DNA of 64,000 nt, taken from contig NC_091394.1 of the NCBI RefSeq assembly GCF_032191515.1, positions 37,042,501 to 37,106,500 of the forward strand, in the 5' to 3' direction. Both the position numbers and the translations under genes were made by a program. The notes beneath the pieces are model-generated. The model did no database searches. It saw only the letters and a list, made by a program, of their open reading frames with translations, and was not told where the DNA came from. Source of the stretch: Phaenicophaeus curvirostris (taxonomy: Eukaryota; Chordata; Aves; Cuculiformes; Cuculidae). Shown here one piece after another: positions 1 to 12,115 of the stretch. Positions within the stretch are counted from its first letter, which is position 1. Each line of letters starts with the position of its first letter.

Positions 1-3000
1 AGAAGGTGTGTGTGTAAGAACACAAGGAACCAGTGGGAATACACTGCTCAAAATGAGAGGCAGGTCCCAAAGCAAGGCACCAGGCAGAGAGGCAGTACTG
101 GTGTACACCCAGTCTAGCCCTATATCAGGACACAAGAAGGAATCCGTGAGCTTGGAAATACTAAGGGTTCTGCAAATGATACACATTCAAAAATGACACA
201 CATCCAAAAATAATAACACACATATGAAACCAATCCTCTTCCCTTTCTGTATGCTGTGAACAGCAGCATCAGCACTAGACACATGACTTGCTTTTATCTA
301 GTTGAATAAGGCTCTCCTGCAAGACAACAGTGTATAGCATGTAAATTTGACCACACTGCAATATTTCTTTGGGGTTGTCTCTAAAGATACCCTGTGCCAG
401 AATCTTGGTTGTTTTAAAACCTGAACCTCTCACACCATAAAGCTGAAAAATTTGCTGTCAGGTGTTACAGAATACAATGATTTGGGCTGGAGACCAACAG
501 GGTATGATATACAGATTAACATTCACTCTTGGTACAGTATTTTGTGAGCAAAGAGTATCTCCTGGCAGGAATAAACCATGAAAAATGCAGAATATCTTCA
601 TCAGTTATGAGTATTTCTTAGTCAGTGGTTATCACCAATTGGAAAAAAAAATCTTTTTGCTTGTAATGAACTTCTTCTTTGACCTTTTAAGATATTCCAC
701 TTCCTTGTGCCTCAGTTTCCACACAGCTGATAAAAATATTCCTTTACCTTGCAGGGATTTTGTACTGATTAATTAATGCCCAGGCTGCTCTTAAGCTCTT
801 GAGGTGAAAAGTACAATGTATGTATTTACTTTTAAAACTGTATTTGACTATCTGGCTTAAAAAGTCATCATTTGGACCACTGCATGAGTGGGGAGAGAAG
901 TGCTCTCAGTAGTCACAGGAAATCAGAGCTACACATATCTTGTGTGACCTCTAAACCCTGCTCTTCCAGGACTTGTTCAATGCTCATTGCAAGACCAGAA
1001 CACCTGCAAAATATGAGCTATCTCTATCCAGGTTTAATTTTGGCTAGATACTACTCAGGGAACAAATTATGACTGCCGGTCAAACACAGCAGGCCTCCTG
1101 TTGACATCAGTAGTTGTTTGAGAGACAAATTTGGCTTGCTAGCTCATTTTAATGAGTGTGTGAGTGTATGTATAGCCTATGTGTAACACTGAGACAGCGT
1201 TAAAGCAGGTCAGGATTTGATTTAAATTCTGCAGCCTCTGGGGCTCTCTTATTTTCAGCTGAAGAAATCATCTCTTCAGTAAAATGTATGACACCATAGC
1301 AGAATCAGGGGTGCCATCTGCAGTTAGAAAGCTGGACTCCACAAAATGATGCCTTTGCTTTCAATGACTGCATTGAAAGCCTCTTGCTTGTGCGCCTTCG
1401 TTTTGAAAGAGAGGTCCAAAATTGCTCTGTTGAAGGAGCGCTCGCTGTTTGGAGTACAGTTTTTCTTCTAATCTACTTGTGCAACAACCCCAAGAATTGT
1501 GTAAAGAAACAGCTCCACCATGCAGAGGACAGCAGGCTCCACAGTGAATTTTTAGGTACAGGGGATGTGTAAGTTGAATGAGTACCTGAGCAACAGCTGA
1601 GAAGCTATGGATAACAGAATTTTCCTAGATCTAAGAGGTTTACATTTTTTGACGGGGAATAACTGTGCCCTATTGTAACAAAGCTGAATGTTTTTTTGGA
1701 CTGTGTATAAAACCCTTGATTTTGGCAAATAACGGCTGATTGGGAAGCTGGAAGCCATGTGCCGTGCATGCAGTCTGTAAGCCTTTTGTCATTCTGAATG
1801 TTGGTTCAAGTAATCTTTCTTTGACAGCTCATTTGCATCTAAGCTATCCCCAAAGAGTCTGAGAGTTTGGAAATAATAGAGATGACATTTGGGTAAGTGT
1901 TTAAAAATGCACAGCAGCAGCATGCTCGGAGGCTTGCATTAACAAGCAGAAACGAATCCCGAAAGTAAGCTATAAAAAAGGAGTAGAGAATCTGTCTGAA
2001 TGAAGTAATCTTCACTGGGCATCTGATGACTAAGTAGGAAATGTTTTGTGCCAAAATCTGAGAAGGTAAGCGTTACTTCTAAGACGACAGTGCCAGAAAA
2101 TAAGCCAACACCAATGAGGCTTATGGCTAGAATGTGGTATTGAGCACAGCGTACTCCCAACCTCTGTGAAGTGCTCCATTGAGAAAATTGCTTGCAACTC
2201 AGGCTGAATGGCAATGGAAAAACAGGGCAACAGAATGGTTTCAATGAGCCAAAAAAATTATGTGATTTTAAATGTTCCTGTCCTCTAGCACAGGCATGGT
2301 GCCAGCAAATCTGTTCAAGCAAGCTTTGAGGATTAGGGAGATGTAGTTTTGCTAGTTCCCAGGCAGTCAATGTCATGTGCAGCTCTGGAGATATTGCTCA
2401 GTACCAGTAGGGTGTGTCCTGACAAGAAAAGAACTGATGGGTGGTGAGTTCAGAAGAAAACTGCTTGTGCCAGGATGGGTACATTAAAACCATCAAGGTA
2501 TAGGTAGCTCCGTGAAACAGAAGCACCACAGAATCATAGGTATCAGGAGCACTAGAGTTCATGAACTGGATTTACCGCTGGTGTTTCTATGATTTGCAAA
2601 TATTCTGATATTTACTCTTATCGCTACTTCAGTAGCTCATAAGGGCAGCAGTTCAGCTGAGGTCCTGATTTTCAAACCGTATAATAAGAGACAGCATTTG
2701 CCTGAAAGCTGTTTAGTCCAAATGGGGTGAAATGAATAAAGAATTAAGAAGAAGGAAAAAAGCCAGATGAGAGGACAAATTGCCCTGAAGTAAAAAGATA
2801 AATTAGGGCAAAGCAAAAATTTCCAAGTTCGATATCATGCCCATAACAACAGTATGGAGCTGCTCAGTGGATATGAACCACAGCTGTATCAGGCCCAGCA
2901 TTTTATATCCATTTTGCAAAGACTAATTCCCTTCATAAGAGAAGGCAATGTGACCTGTCAGGCCCTCTGAAGAAAGAGGACAGAAACACTCAGAAATTTA

Positions 3001-3683
3001 GTTCTGAAAAGGATATTTTGGTCTCTAGAATATTACAAAAGTATATTAATTTGTTGTGGAAGAATGGAGATCAAATTGAGTCTTCTGTCTGCAGATTCAG
3101 AACCTAGCTATGAGCACCAGGGCCTGATACTGCTAGGGGAGGCACAAGGATGCACGATTTATGTGGTGTTCACTGCAGCCTTGTCATGGCACACTCCTGC
3201 CCAAGCTCCTGGCTGCCACTGTGTATTCTCAACAAAACACAGCAGGAACTGCTGAGTGTTGGAAATAAGTTTTAAAGGTCATTGATTTTAGCCATTTATC
3301 CTTCCCTGTTTTCCACATGCTGGATCATGTGGTTTTACCTGGTGTTTTTTTAGAGCTTTCTTTATTTTTTGTGATATAAAATGTCAGCCTGCAGTCTTGA
3401 GCTATTTTGCCCAGCAGTGTCATGCTCCAGAGCACACAAAAGCTGGAAACCTCTTATAAATTACCTGCAAAGAAAGATCAAAGGCAATGAGATGGTATTG
3501 ACTGTTCTCATTTGTTTCAGTAAGCAGCTGTAGCATGGCAGAGCTCCTGCTGAGTGCCAGCATAGCCTGCCCTATTTCCTTCAGACCTCTCACCCCAAAT
3601 AGTGCCTGTTCAGCTGTATTGCTGGCTTATTTTTTTCCAGTGGAAACACTTGATTTGTAAGGAGGTAATAGTGTCATTGAATT
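1..3683. other. Intergenic sequence, no gene recognised
   Basis: AT-rich non-coding sequence on the MYLIP 3' side. Open frames are at most about 145 codons, resemble no family I know, and lack a clear splice or promoter context. No CR1 piece, tRNA or CpG island was seen. Confidence 0.6.
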
Positions 3684-4835
3684 ATGGAATCACAGAATCC
3701 CCAGATTGGAAAAGTCCTCTGAGATCATTGAGTCGAACCAATAAACCATATCCTTAAGTATCTCATCTCTTTACAGAAAGGGTCATTGGGCACTGGAACA
3801 GGCTGCCCAGGGAGGTGGTTGAGTCCCCTTCCCTGGAGGTGTTTAAGGCACGGGTGGACGAGGTGCTGAGGGATATGGTTTAGTGTTTGGTAGGAACGGT
3901 TGGACTCGGTGATCCGGTGGGTCTCTTCCAACCTGGTTATTCTGTGATTCTGTGATTCTGTGATCTACCCATCTTTTAAATACCTCTAGGGATAGGGACT
4001 CAACAACCTCCCTGGGCAGCCTCTGCCAGTGACTGATGACCCGTTTTGTGAAATTTTTTTTCCTAATGTCCAATCTGAACCTCCCCTGGTGCAGCTTGAG
4101 GCCATTCCCTCTTGTCCTGTCCCCTGTCATTTGGGAGAAGAGGCCAGCTCCCTGCTCTCTACGACCTTATTTCAGGTGGTTGTAGAGAGCAATAATGTCT
4201 CCTCTCAGCCTCCTCTTCTCCAGGCTAAACAACCTCAGCTCTCTCAGCCGCTCCTCATAAGGCCTGTTCTCCAGCCCCTTCACCAGCTTCATTGCTCTTC
4301 TCTGGACTCACTCCAGAGCCTCAACATCCTTCTTGTGGTGAGGGGCCCAGAAGTGAACACAGGATTCGAGGTGCAGTCTCACCAGTTCCGAGTACAGGGG
4401 GAGAATAACCTCCCTGGACCTGCTGGTCACGCCGTTTCCGATACAAGCCAAGATGCCATTGGCCTTCTTGGCCACCTGGGCACACTGCTGCCTCGTGTTC
4501 AGTTGCTGTCAACCAACACCCCCAGATCCTTCTCCTCCAGGCAGCTTTCTAGACAGACTTCTCCTAGTCTGTAGCACTGCATAGGGTTGTTGTGCCCCAA
4601 GTGCAGGACCCGGCATTTGGCCTTGTTAAACCTCATGCCATTGGTCTCAGCTCAGTGGTCCAGCCTGTTCAGATCCCTTTGCAGAGCCTCCCTGCCCTCC
4701 AGCAGATCGACACTTCCACCCAGCCTAGTGTCATCCGCAAACTTGCTAAGGGTGCACTCGATGCCTTCATCCAGGTAATTGATAAAGACATTGAACAGGG
4801 CTGGACCCAGCACTGAGCCCTGAGGACACCATTTG
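3684..4835 (-). mobile_element. CR1 LINE 3' fragment, older copy, split by a nested CR1
   Basis: The top strand begins with the reversed CR1 tail (TGGAATCACAGAATCC) and runs through the reversed 3' end of the CR1 pol frame. Reading the minus strand, broken frames carry the reverse-transcriptase block with the FADDT form of the catalytic motif (within about 4660-4850) and then the conserved C-terminal part. Frames are interrupted by stops and shifts, so this is a dead, 5'-truncated copy. It is split between about 3766 and 3965 by a second CR1 in the opposite orientation. The left boundary is clear; the right one fades near 4835-4900. Confidence 0.9.
3767..3964 (+). mobile_element. Nested CR1 LINE 3' end, younger copy
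   Basis: The top strand reads the CR1 3' end in sense (GGCACTGGAACAGGCTGCCC onward) and closes with three 8-bp ATTCTGTG units and AT, the typical CR1 3' terminus. The older minus-strand CR1 resumes directly after it with ATCTACCCATC. The tetranucleotide ATCT occurs at both junctions (3765-3768 and 3963-3966), which is either a short target duplication or microhomology. Confidence 0.9.
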
Positions 4836-7800
4836 TGACCTGCAGTAATACAGGGCAAGACTCTCTTGTATGTGTCTTCCTGCCTGGAAAGCCAACTGGC
4901 TTACTTAAATCTAGATGCTGGCAATAAGCCAGCAGGTAGGCACCATGGGTAACAGCATCTTTGGGCATAGCAGGACAGACCCCAAACTAACACAATAGCA
5001 GAGACAAAATCCTTCTGCAACATCAATTGTTTGGATTTTTTTCCATAGGTCAATTAGCTGTTAGGGGGCATTTTTACAGAGAATCTCAAATGACTCAGAA
5101 GGGAAGAAGATTTTCTCTACAATGAGAAAGATGGAGACTTTGAAAACTCATCTATGTCCTCTTTGTCATGACCAAAATCTCAGATATTTTTGTGCAATAC
5201 CTGCCTGTATCCTCTGTTTCCCAGCCAGGCAGATTCTGTTCTTTACAAGTGGGCTGCATGGGCAAATGGCCAGATGAGAGATGAGCTGATTTGGCACTTA
5301 AGTGAGGAGTGGACTGGGCAAAGACTTTGATTTCAATAACTGATATTTCAAAAAAACCAAACATTTTTTGTTCAAGAATTTCTGGATTCCAATGGGGAAT
5401 AAAATAAATAAGATGCCAAGTATCTATCCTGTAGCACCCAATTGCTATTCTGGGATGGGATACAAGTGAAAATGTGATGAAAGACTCAGGTGACATTCTC
5501 ATTCAAAAGAAAAATTTGTATTAAACAAATAAAAGTTTTTAAAATACCAGCAAAGTCAGTTTAAAAAGGAAAATTCTTATTATTGGCAGATATTGTACAG
5601 AGGTTGTAAAAACTATAAAAACCAAATGATTTGTCAAGTGTTCTGTGTTCACCTACTGAAGATAAAATTATTTTCTAGTTTTGTTTCTTTTTTCTTATCC
5701 AGCTTTTCATCAAAGGTTTGAAATTTTTTTTGAGAAAAAAAAAAACTGCATGGAAACCTTTAGGGTTGCATTTTGTTTGTAACGATTTCTGCAGAACCCA
5801 ACCAATTTCAGAGTATGACCAGCTGTAATGAGAGTACAGAGAAAAGTAAACAGAAAAGGATAACAGAACTGTTCCTTGCCATGGAAACCACTACTCAGAA
5901 ATATGGGCAGAAGTATCTGGAAAGTTCTGAAGTGGTCTTGGATTTTGTCTTGGTGTGATGAGCTGGAGAAGTATCTATTCCTCAGTCAGGGAATAAAGAA
6001 CCAGAGAAATGATTCATGGGATACTAGGCCTGCTGAATGAGACCTGTTTGGAATGACAGCCTAGTGAAGAGTACAGTATTTCTTTTGTCAGTTTAGAGAC
6101 TCCTTGTACAACTTCTTTCATCACAAAAATACCTTAAAATCTTTTTTGTTTCCTTGGTGCATCAACTCCTGCAGGTTCTGGACACTCCTAAACAGAAGCA
6201 AGCAGGTCACTTGCTTGTTCTTCTGAAGTAATATGAGAAGCAGGATATGTAGTTTAAGAAAGCAGGGCTTCATGTGCTTCTTTGGTCCACATGCTATCTA
6301 GGAAAGTCCCTGTGCTGTTTCAGAGCAGGCAGTTGTGACATGCCTTGGCAGGGGTTTTGCCAAGGAAGGCAATATCCTCTCCACTTGCCTCGTTCTTGCT
6401 CTAACCCTAACTCGCTCTAGAGCAAGGACTTCTCACAAACTGGCTGCAGCCTGTAATATTCAATAAAATTCACAACTCATATTCGTATTTATAAATTACA
6501 AGTGCCTCCGGAGAGATTATTGAATGCTTTATTACCAAGGTAATTTCCATGCTTTTTCTAGATTTTATTCTTTCAGGCATCTCCACAATATTTCCAAATC
6601 ACCCATGTCACAGACGTCATCTGGGAGAAATAAAGACAACTCTGAAGAGCACAGTCCTTAATCTGAATCCTTTTTTGTTATTTGCTCTTGATTCAGATAG
6701 ATAAGGTTGAACAATATGATCACATACATAATTAGTATGTATGGTTAGTAACATGAAATGCCTTATCTGTGTCTTCATTTACACCTGCATTTTGATGTGA
6801 CACAGAAGTGTAGTGTTGAAACAACCCCCTTGGTCATTCCAATTGCTGGTACACAGAATTTCTTGGAACACAGGAACTAGGCTGATTTGAAAGGAACTGC
6901 ACCAAAAGCTCTATCCAAGATGTGCATCAAACACACTCCAGGTCTCAATGAGGTTATAAGGCCCTGGACCTGTGACCCATCCATCAGAGAGCTTCAGACC
7001 ACGTGCCTGGGGATGGTCAGATGGCAGCCTACAGGAAACTAAATTAATTCAAGCTCTAGATGTTCCTTGTGCAAAATGCAGATATGAAAAAAAGCAGCCT
7101 AGACTGTCAAATCAAGTCAGATAAATGAAGTCAGTAGCAATGGTACAGATCACTGTCTTCCCTGGAGATATTTGCTGTGTGTCAGTCTTCCTGACTGACT
7201 GATTCCCTCATTCCCTGTGACATTTGAAAACCAAAAAACAAATTAGGAAATTCATATAAATAAATGCAGGGAAGCCTGTAAAATCTGGGCTAGGAGCCCT
7301 AGAAATTGCACTACTGAAGAGCAGGTCAACCTAGTAGGTCAACGAGGCCTGGTCAACCATGCCCTTTGCCTTCACAAAGCACTGATGCCAGCATTTCTCA
7401 GGCTGAACTCTGGGTCATGAAGACTTTGATGTGGCTTCAACTGTGCCTTGCCAGCAGAGGCAATGATGCATAATTGTGGCGTTGTCTTCTCGCATGTCTT
7501 AATAAACCCTAACATTGCCATTTCTCCACTTCTGCGGTCTGAACTTGTTTGGTAAGTATAGCTCCAATTTTGGGGAGTAGTTCAGTGTAAGTCGATCTTA
7601 TTTGCTGTTACTTTGCCTGTGTTAAGCATTGGATTTCTCTTGGAAAAGCAGTGATATTTATTGTCCTGCCTCTTGCATGTGCTCCATTCCCCAAATATTT
7701 TACAAGGCCAGAGCACTCCTTGTGGGCTTTGTATGCTGCAGATGCTCAGTGTTTCCCTGGTTCTGCAGTAGGAGACTGGAGATTTCTTTGCAATATGAAT

Positions 7801-8845
7801 TGCATTTGTCTGCTTTATGATTGCTCTGTGTTTCATGCCAGAGCTTCTCTGTACTCTTGTCTTCTTCTCATTATTCTGAACAAGACGACAATGAGAAGGC
7901 GCATCCTGTACACTCATGACACATCAGGCCAAAACAGCCTGGTGGGATAGTTTCTCCAGTTGACAGCTAGAGGTATGATTGCACCGTGTTGAGCTGCTTT
8001 TGATTCACCACCTAAAGAAACCCATTGTAGCTAGTCCATAAGGGGCTAGCATGAGTTTTGAGCCAGGCCTCTGAACCTGTAGCAGAAGTCTGTGTGACTC
8101 TGTACCAGCAGACCCTGCCATGGGTGTGGTTATTCCAGACTACACAAACCCTTAAAGCAGGAAATCTTTGCAAGTTAATATTATCTGCCTTCTTCTAGTT
8201 CTTGTTGCTTAAGGAAATGTCCTATAAGGGCTGCCAGTGGTACCCATCTATTTTTAACACAGTCAAAGCGTCCAGGTATCTCTCAGGGTAATCTGACTTT
8301 CAACCTCTTCTGTTTATTCTCAGAAGCACGTAAATAAGACTACAAACCTTCAGGTCTTGCTCTGTTCTCGTGAGATAACAGTCACCCACGAGGGCCTGTG
8401 ACACTGAGGTTGTGATGGGTTGTCTGCTGCAGGCTGATTCTGTAGGTAAGAAGGCAGATCAAAACCTGCCTGCCCTCTCCAAAAATCACTGAGGTGGAAT
8501 GCTATGCATGAAAAATAGACTCCATGAAAAGGGCAAAATCATAGCGCTTTTTTTTTTTTCTGATCTGTTCTAGCTACAACATTAAATACAGTGAAGTGAT
8601 TGCACAGCATGAATAATTGTTATAGTCTTATTTGCCTTTCTGCTGTATGGAAGAATTAAGATCCTTGAAAAGTTTAAGAACAATGTAGTTACAGTCCATT
8701 GGAAACAATTGTGAGGGCAAAAGAACCTGAGATGCAGCATTGAGTACCTTTACTTTTTTCTTCCATTTTTTTCCCCCTCTCCTTCTAGTTTTTCTTTACA
8801 TGGCTTGCTAACAGCATTATATCACATTTTTCCTAGATAACTTTT

Positions 8846-8877
8846 GCTGTGAATTTTGTAAGCTGTGAATTTTGTAA
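8846..8877. repeat. Perfect 16-bp tandem duplication
   Basis: The unit GCTGTGAATTTTGTAA occurs twice head to tail without mismatch, which suggests a recent replication-slippage duplication. Confidence 0.9.
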
Positions 8878-10503
8878 GATGTTTTTATCCGTATTTCAAG
8901 GCCAATGATAAGAAGAATTACTCAAGGCATTCTTTTGTTCTGCAGTTCATATTGACCTCATAATTTAATCATTTGACATGGATACATTCTTTGTACATCA
9001 ATACACTTTATTTTCTATATATAAATCAAATGGGAGTCAAAATAACAAAACAAGACAACTTATACTGCTAGCAGACTGGCAGACAAGGCAAGCCTTTAAC
9101 AAAGATTATTGATATATTTATGTGAAGAATCCTCCATTTCCATCTCAATGTACAGTTGATTTGAATGTCATTAAGAAGTTAATTGCTTAGTTTGGGGAAA
9201 AAAAATCCATTAATTATAAATAAGCAATCAGTTCTTGATTTTTGCACTGCTTAGTATAAAATTAGTCCACAGATAAAGCAGCACACACAAAAACGTCTAA
9301 CTTGTGGCTGAGCTTAGGTGAGAGTGAGGTGCTATCGATGGGCAGAAACCTATAAGCATTCAGACCTGTTTTAGGTTGTCAACTGAGGTGGTGGAGCTTA
9401 TTTCCTATAAGAAGAAAATGATGTTATTACTGATTGCTTTCTGATTGATGAACAAAATTCAGTTATTGGATTAGGCTTTTCCCAGGAACTTCTTTGTATA
9501 CACGTTGTTGTTGAGGTGAACGCTGTCTATCACATACAGGTAGGAGCAGAGCAAATGATCAGCGAAGAATCATGTAGTGTATTTTTCCTGCAGGCTTTGA
9601 GGAAAGAAAAAGAGGGCATTATAGCATGGCATATCCAGGTGAATATATCGCATATGAAACTAAAAGCCTTAATTTTGGTCCTTAAGTACCTCTGAATTCC
9701 ATGGTCAGTCACCTTGTGGCCTGTGTTCAGCCAAAGGTCAGCAGAGTTTCTCCATCAGCGCATGTGGAAAGGACTCGCATCTTTCCCTCAGGAGCCCTCA
9801 GGCTGTCTCCAGGCTTGCAGTGCAGTTTTACCTGCAGAGATCATGGCCATGTGGTGGTTCTGAATACATTTTGTAGTGGAGAGGTAGCATAAAGAAAGGT
9901 TTCCATATGGTTATGCCTCTTAACCGAGTGAGACACTCCACATGCAAGTTGACTATGGGTGACTGGTGGCTTCTTTCAAAAATACTGCTGGTCATTGAAG
10001 TAACTGTTCTTTTTGCTGCTATTGTTAAACTGAAAAATATATCGAATGTTTGAGGGTGTGCGGGAAGGAAGGCAAGTAAAAGAGAAAAGAGAAAGACAGA
10101 GAGAGGCAAATCCATACAACACGGAGCATGAAAGCATTCATGGAAGTAGGTTGTGTGTTGCGCATCTTTCAGCCTGCCATAGGATGTGGGAAAATCTGCC
10201 TCACAACATGCTGAGACACTGGAGGAACACAGTAGGTTCCTGTTCTCATTCCTTGAGAGACTTAAATTTACTGAGACTGCCCTTAATTACTGAGATTGAA
10301 ATGATAATCAAAGAAGAGCTTGAATAGGGATATTGATACTTTTCCTTGTGTCAACAGAAGTGAGAAAAATACCTCAGGCCAAGGTTGCTTCCTCAGAGAC
10401 GTGTTTGCTTAGTTACCTAACAGATCTTGCAGTTGGCAACACCTATATTTAATTACAACTTCAGCATCGTGGTAATAGAAAACTGTTTTTCCTCTGCCCT
10501 CAG

Positions 10504-10695
10504 ACTCTTAGATGTCAGCATCATCTGCTGCTCTTTTCCAACTCCCTGATGGAGTCAGTGAATAACAAGCCGGTGCTTCCGGATGCACTGTGCATAAATA
10601 CTCCTGGAAGCTACCCAGAAAATACCCTCCAGGAAAATTCCAAAGACACTCTTGATGATTCACTCAGCCTTAGCGAACCACCTAACTGGATGTGA
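10504..10695 (+). other. Possible terminal exon or unrecognised small ORF
   Basis: A strong splice-acceptor-like tract (CTGTTTTTCCTCTGCCCTCAG) ends at 10503. It is followed by 63 open codons to TGA at 10693-10695, with an internal ATG at 10549. The C-terminal 48 residues are polar, rich in Asp, Ser, Asn and Pro, and read like an ordinary protein tail. I do not recognise the product. No AATAAA lies close downstream and no partner exon was found, so chance remains quite possible. Confidence 0.15.
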
Positions 10696-11568
10696 GCACT
10701 CACCCTGTCAGAAAGGGCTTAATCTAATAAGCAAAACAGGAGACTGACTCCCAGCTCTTTTTATTTTTTTTTTCTTCTTCTTTCAAAGCCATCTGCTTCT
10801 CCGACCTATTTCAGAACATGCAAATTCACAAGTGAGGTGAGATTTCCCATCGACCAGTAGCCTGTGAAATTACTGTGCTAATCTTGAATTCCAAGTGGTC
10901 AGCACAGGCTAGGAGCGCTCGCTTGGCCAACACATTAACACAATTGCAATGAATATTAAAAACAGTCGCACTGAGATTTGGCAATGACTCTGGAAAATGG
11001 CAGGTAGCTTTCAGGGGGGATCAGAAAACAGATAACAAAATGCCTGATGATAAATGTTTTTGCTTCCCAGAACATTGTGCAGTTGCATTCTCAGTAGAAA
11101 TGGTTGAAGGCAAAAGGAAATGATAGCAAGAGAACATTGCATCCAGGCTGCTTACTCAGCAATGCTCAGAAAACGAGAGGCTGTTACGAAACCTGTGCTC
11201 TCTTGTGAGATCTTTGCTACCTTGCATGACCTCTGTCAAGTTCTGTGCTCATTCAGCACTGCAGCCTGTCTATAACAGGGGCTAATTGACACTAAGCCTG
11301 CTGGATAAATCCATGTGGGATTTATGGCTGTGCAGTGCACAGTATTTCAAGGTATACAGCATGCCAAATTGACAGTATCAGTGACAGGGGGAAGGCTGTA
11401 AAGCTGTTTCAATAAATCTTAGAAAAATCCTGCTTACAAGATAATTTTCCTGTTGCTTCACAGTGGAATAGAAGAGTTAATACTATATTTTCATGGGAAT
11501 AATTTTACTGCTTCTGGGAAAGACAGTATATGGCTGGTTTTTTTAATTCTTTCAGTAACATCCTTGGG

Positions 11569-12115
11569 AATCATAGAATCACTATGTTGGAAAAGACCTC
11601 TTAGATCATCAAGTCCAGCCATACCTATCTGCCACTAAACCATGTCCCTGAGCACCTCGTCTACCCATCTTTTAAACATCTCCAGGGAAGGTGACTCAAC
11701 CACCTCCCTGGGCAGCCTGTGCCAGTGCCTGATGACTCTTCCTGTGAAAAATTTTTTCCTGATGCCCAGTCTGAACCTCCCCTGGTGGAGCTTGAGGTCA
11801 TTCCCCCTTGTCCTGTCCCCTGTCACTTGGGAGAAGAGGCCAGCACCGTCCCCTCTACAACCTCCTTTCAGGTAGTTGTAGAGAGCGATAAGGTCTCCCC
11901 TCAGCCTCTTCTTCTCCAGGTTAAATAACACCAGCTCCCTCAGCCGCTTCTGGTTAAGACTTGTTCTCCAGCTCCTTCACCGGCTTCGTTGCTCTTCTCT
12001 GGACTCACTCCAGAGCCTCAACATCCTTCTTGTGGTGAGGTATCCAGAACTGAACAGAGGATTCGAGGTGTGGTCTCACCAGTGCCGAGTACAGGGGCAG
12101 AATAACCTCCCTGGA
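11569..12115 (-). mobile_element. CR1 LINE 3' fragment
   Basis: The top strand starts with AATCATAGAATCACTATG, a reversed CR1 tail, then gives the reversed 3' UTR and pol C-terminus. On the minus strand the segment around 11635-11931 still reads as an open CR1 pol tail of about 98 codons. It breaks off near 12115 at AACCTCCCTGGA. It is 5'-truncated and inactive. Confidence 0.92.

Larger units (their letters stand above)
4836..11568. other. Intergenic sequence, no gene recognised
   Basis: AT-rich, without CpG islands or recognisable coding sequence. It contains a 16-bp tandem duplication at 8846-8877, three AGGTCA-like half-sites at 7323-7355 and one possible exon-like segment at 10504-10695, each described separately. 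Confidence 0.55.

Noticed and set aside
1939..2376. 145-codon minus-strand frame
   Set aside because: No recognisable domain, no promoter or splice context, overlapped by other frames of equal quality; most likely chance.
2526..2560. CACAGAATCATAGGTATC resembling a CR1 tail
   Set aside because: Only about 15 bases match and the characteristic GGAAAAGACC/GATCAT block does not follow.
4029..4574. 181-codon open frame on the plus strand, and neighbouring frames at 4587-4968
   Set aside because: These are antisense or in-sense frames through the CR1 element at 3684-4835; they reflect a dead retrotransposon, not host genes.
6400..6414. Telomere-like CTAACCCTAACTC
   Set aside because: Only about one and a half CCCTAA units, no array; chance.
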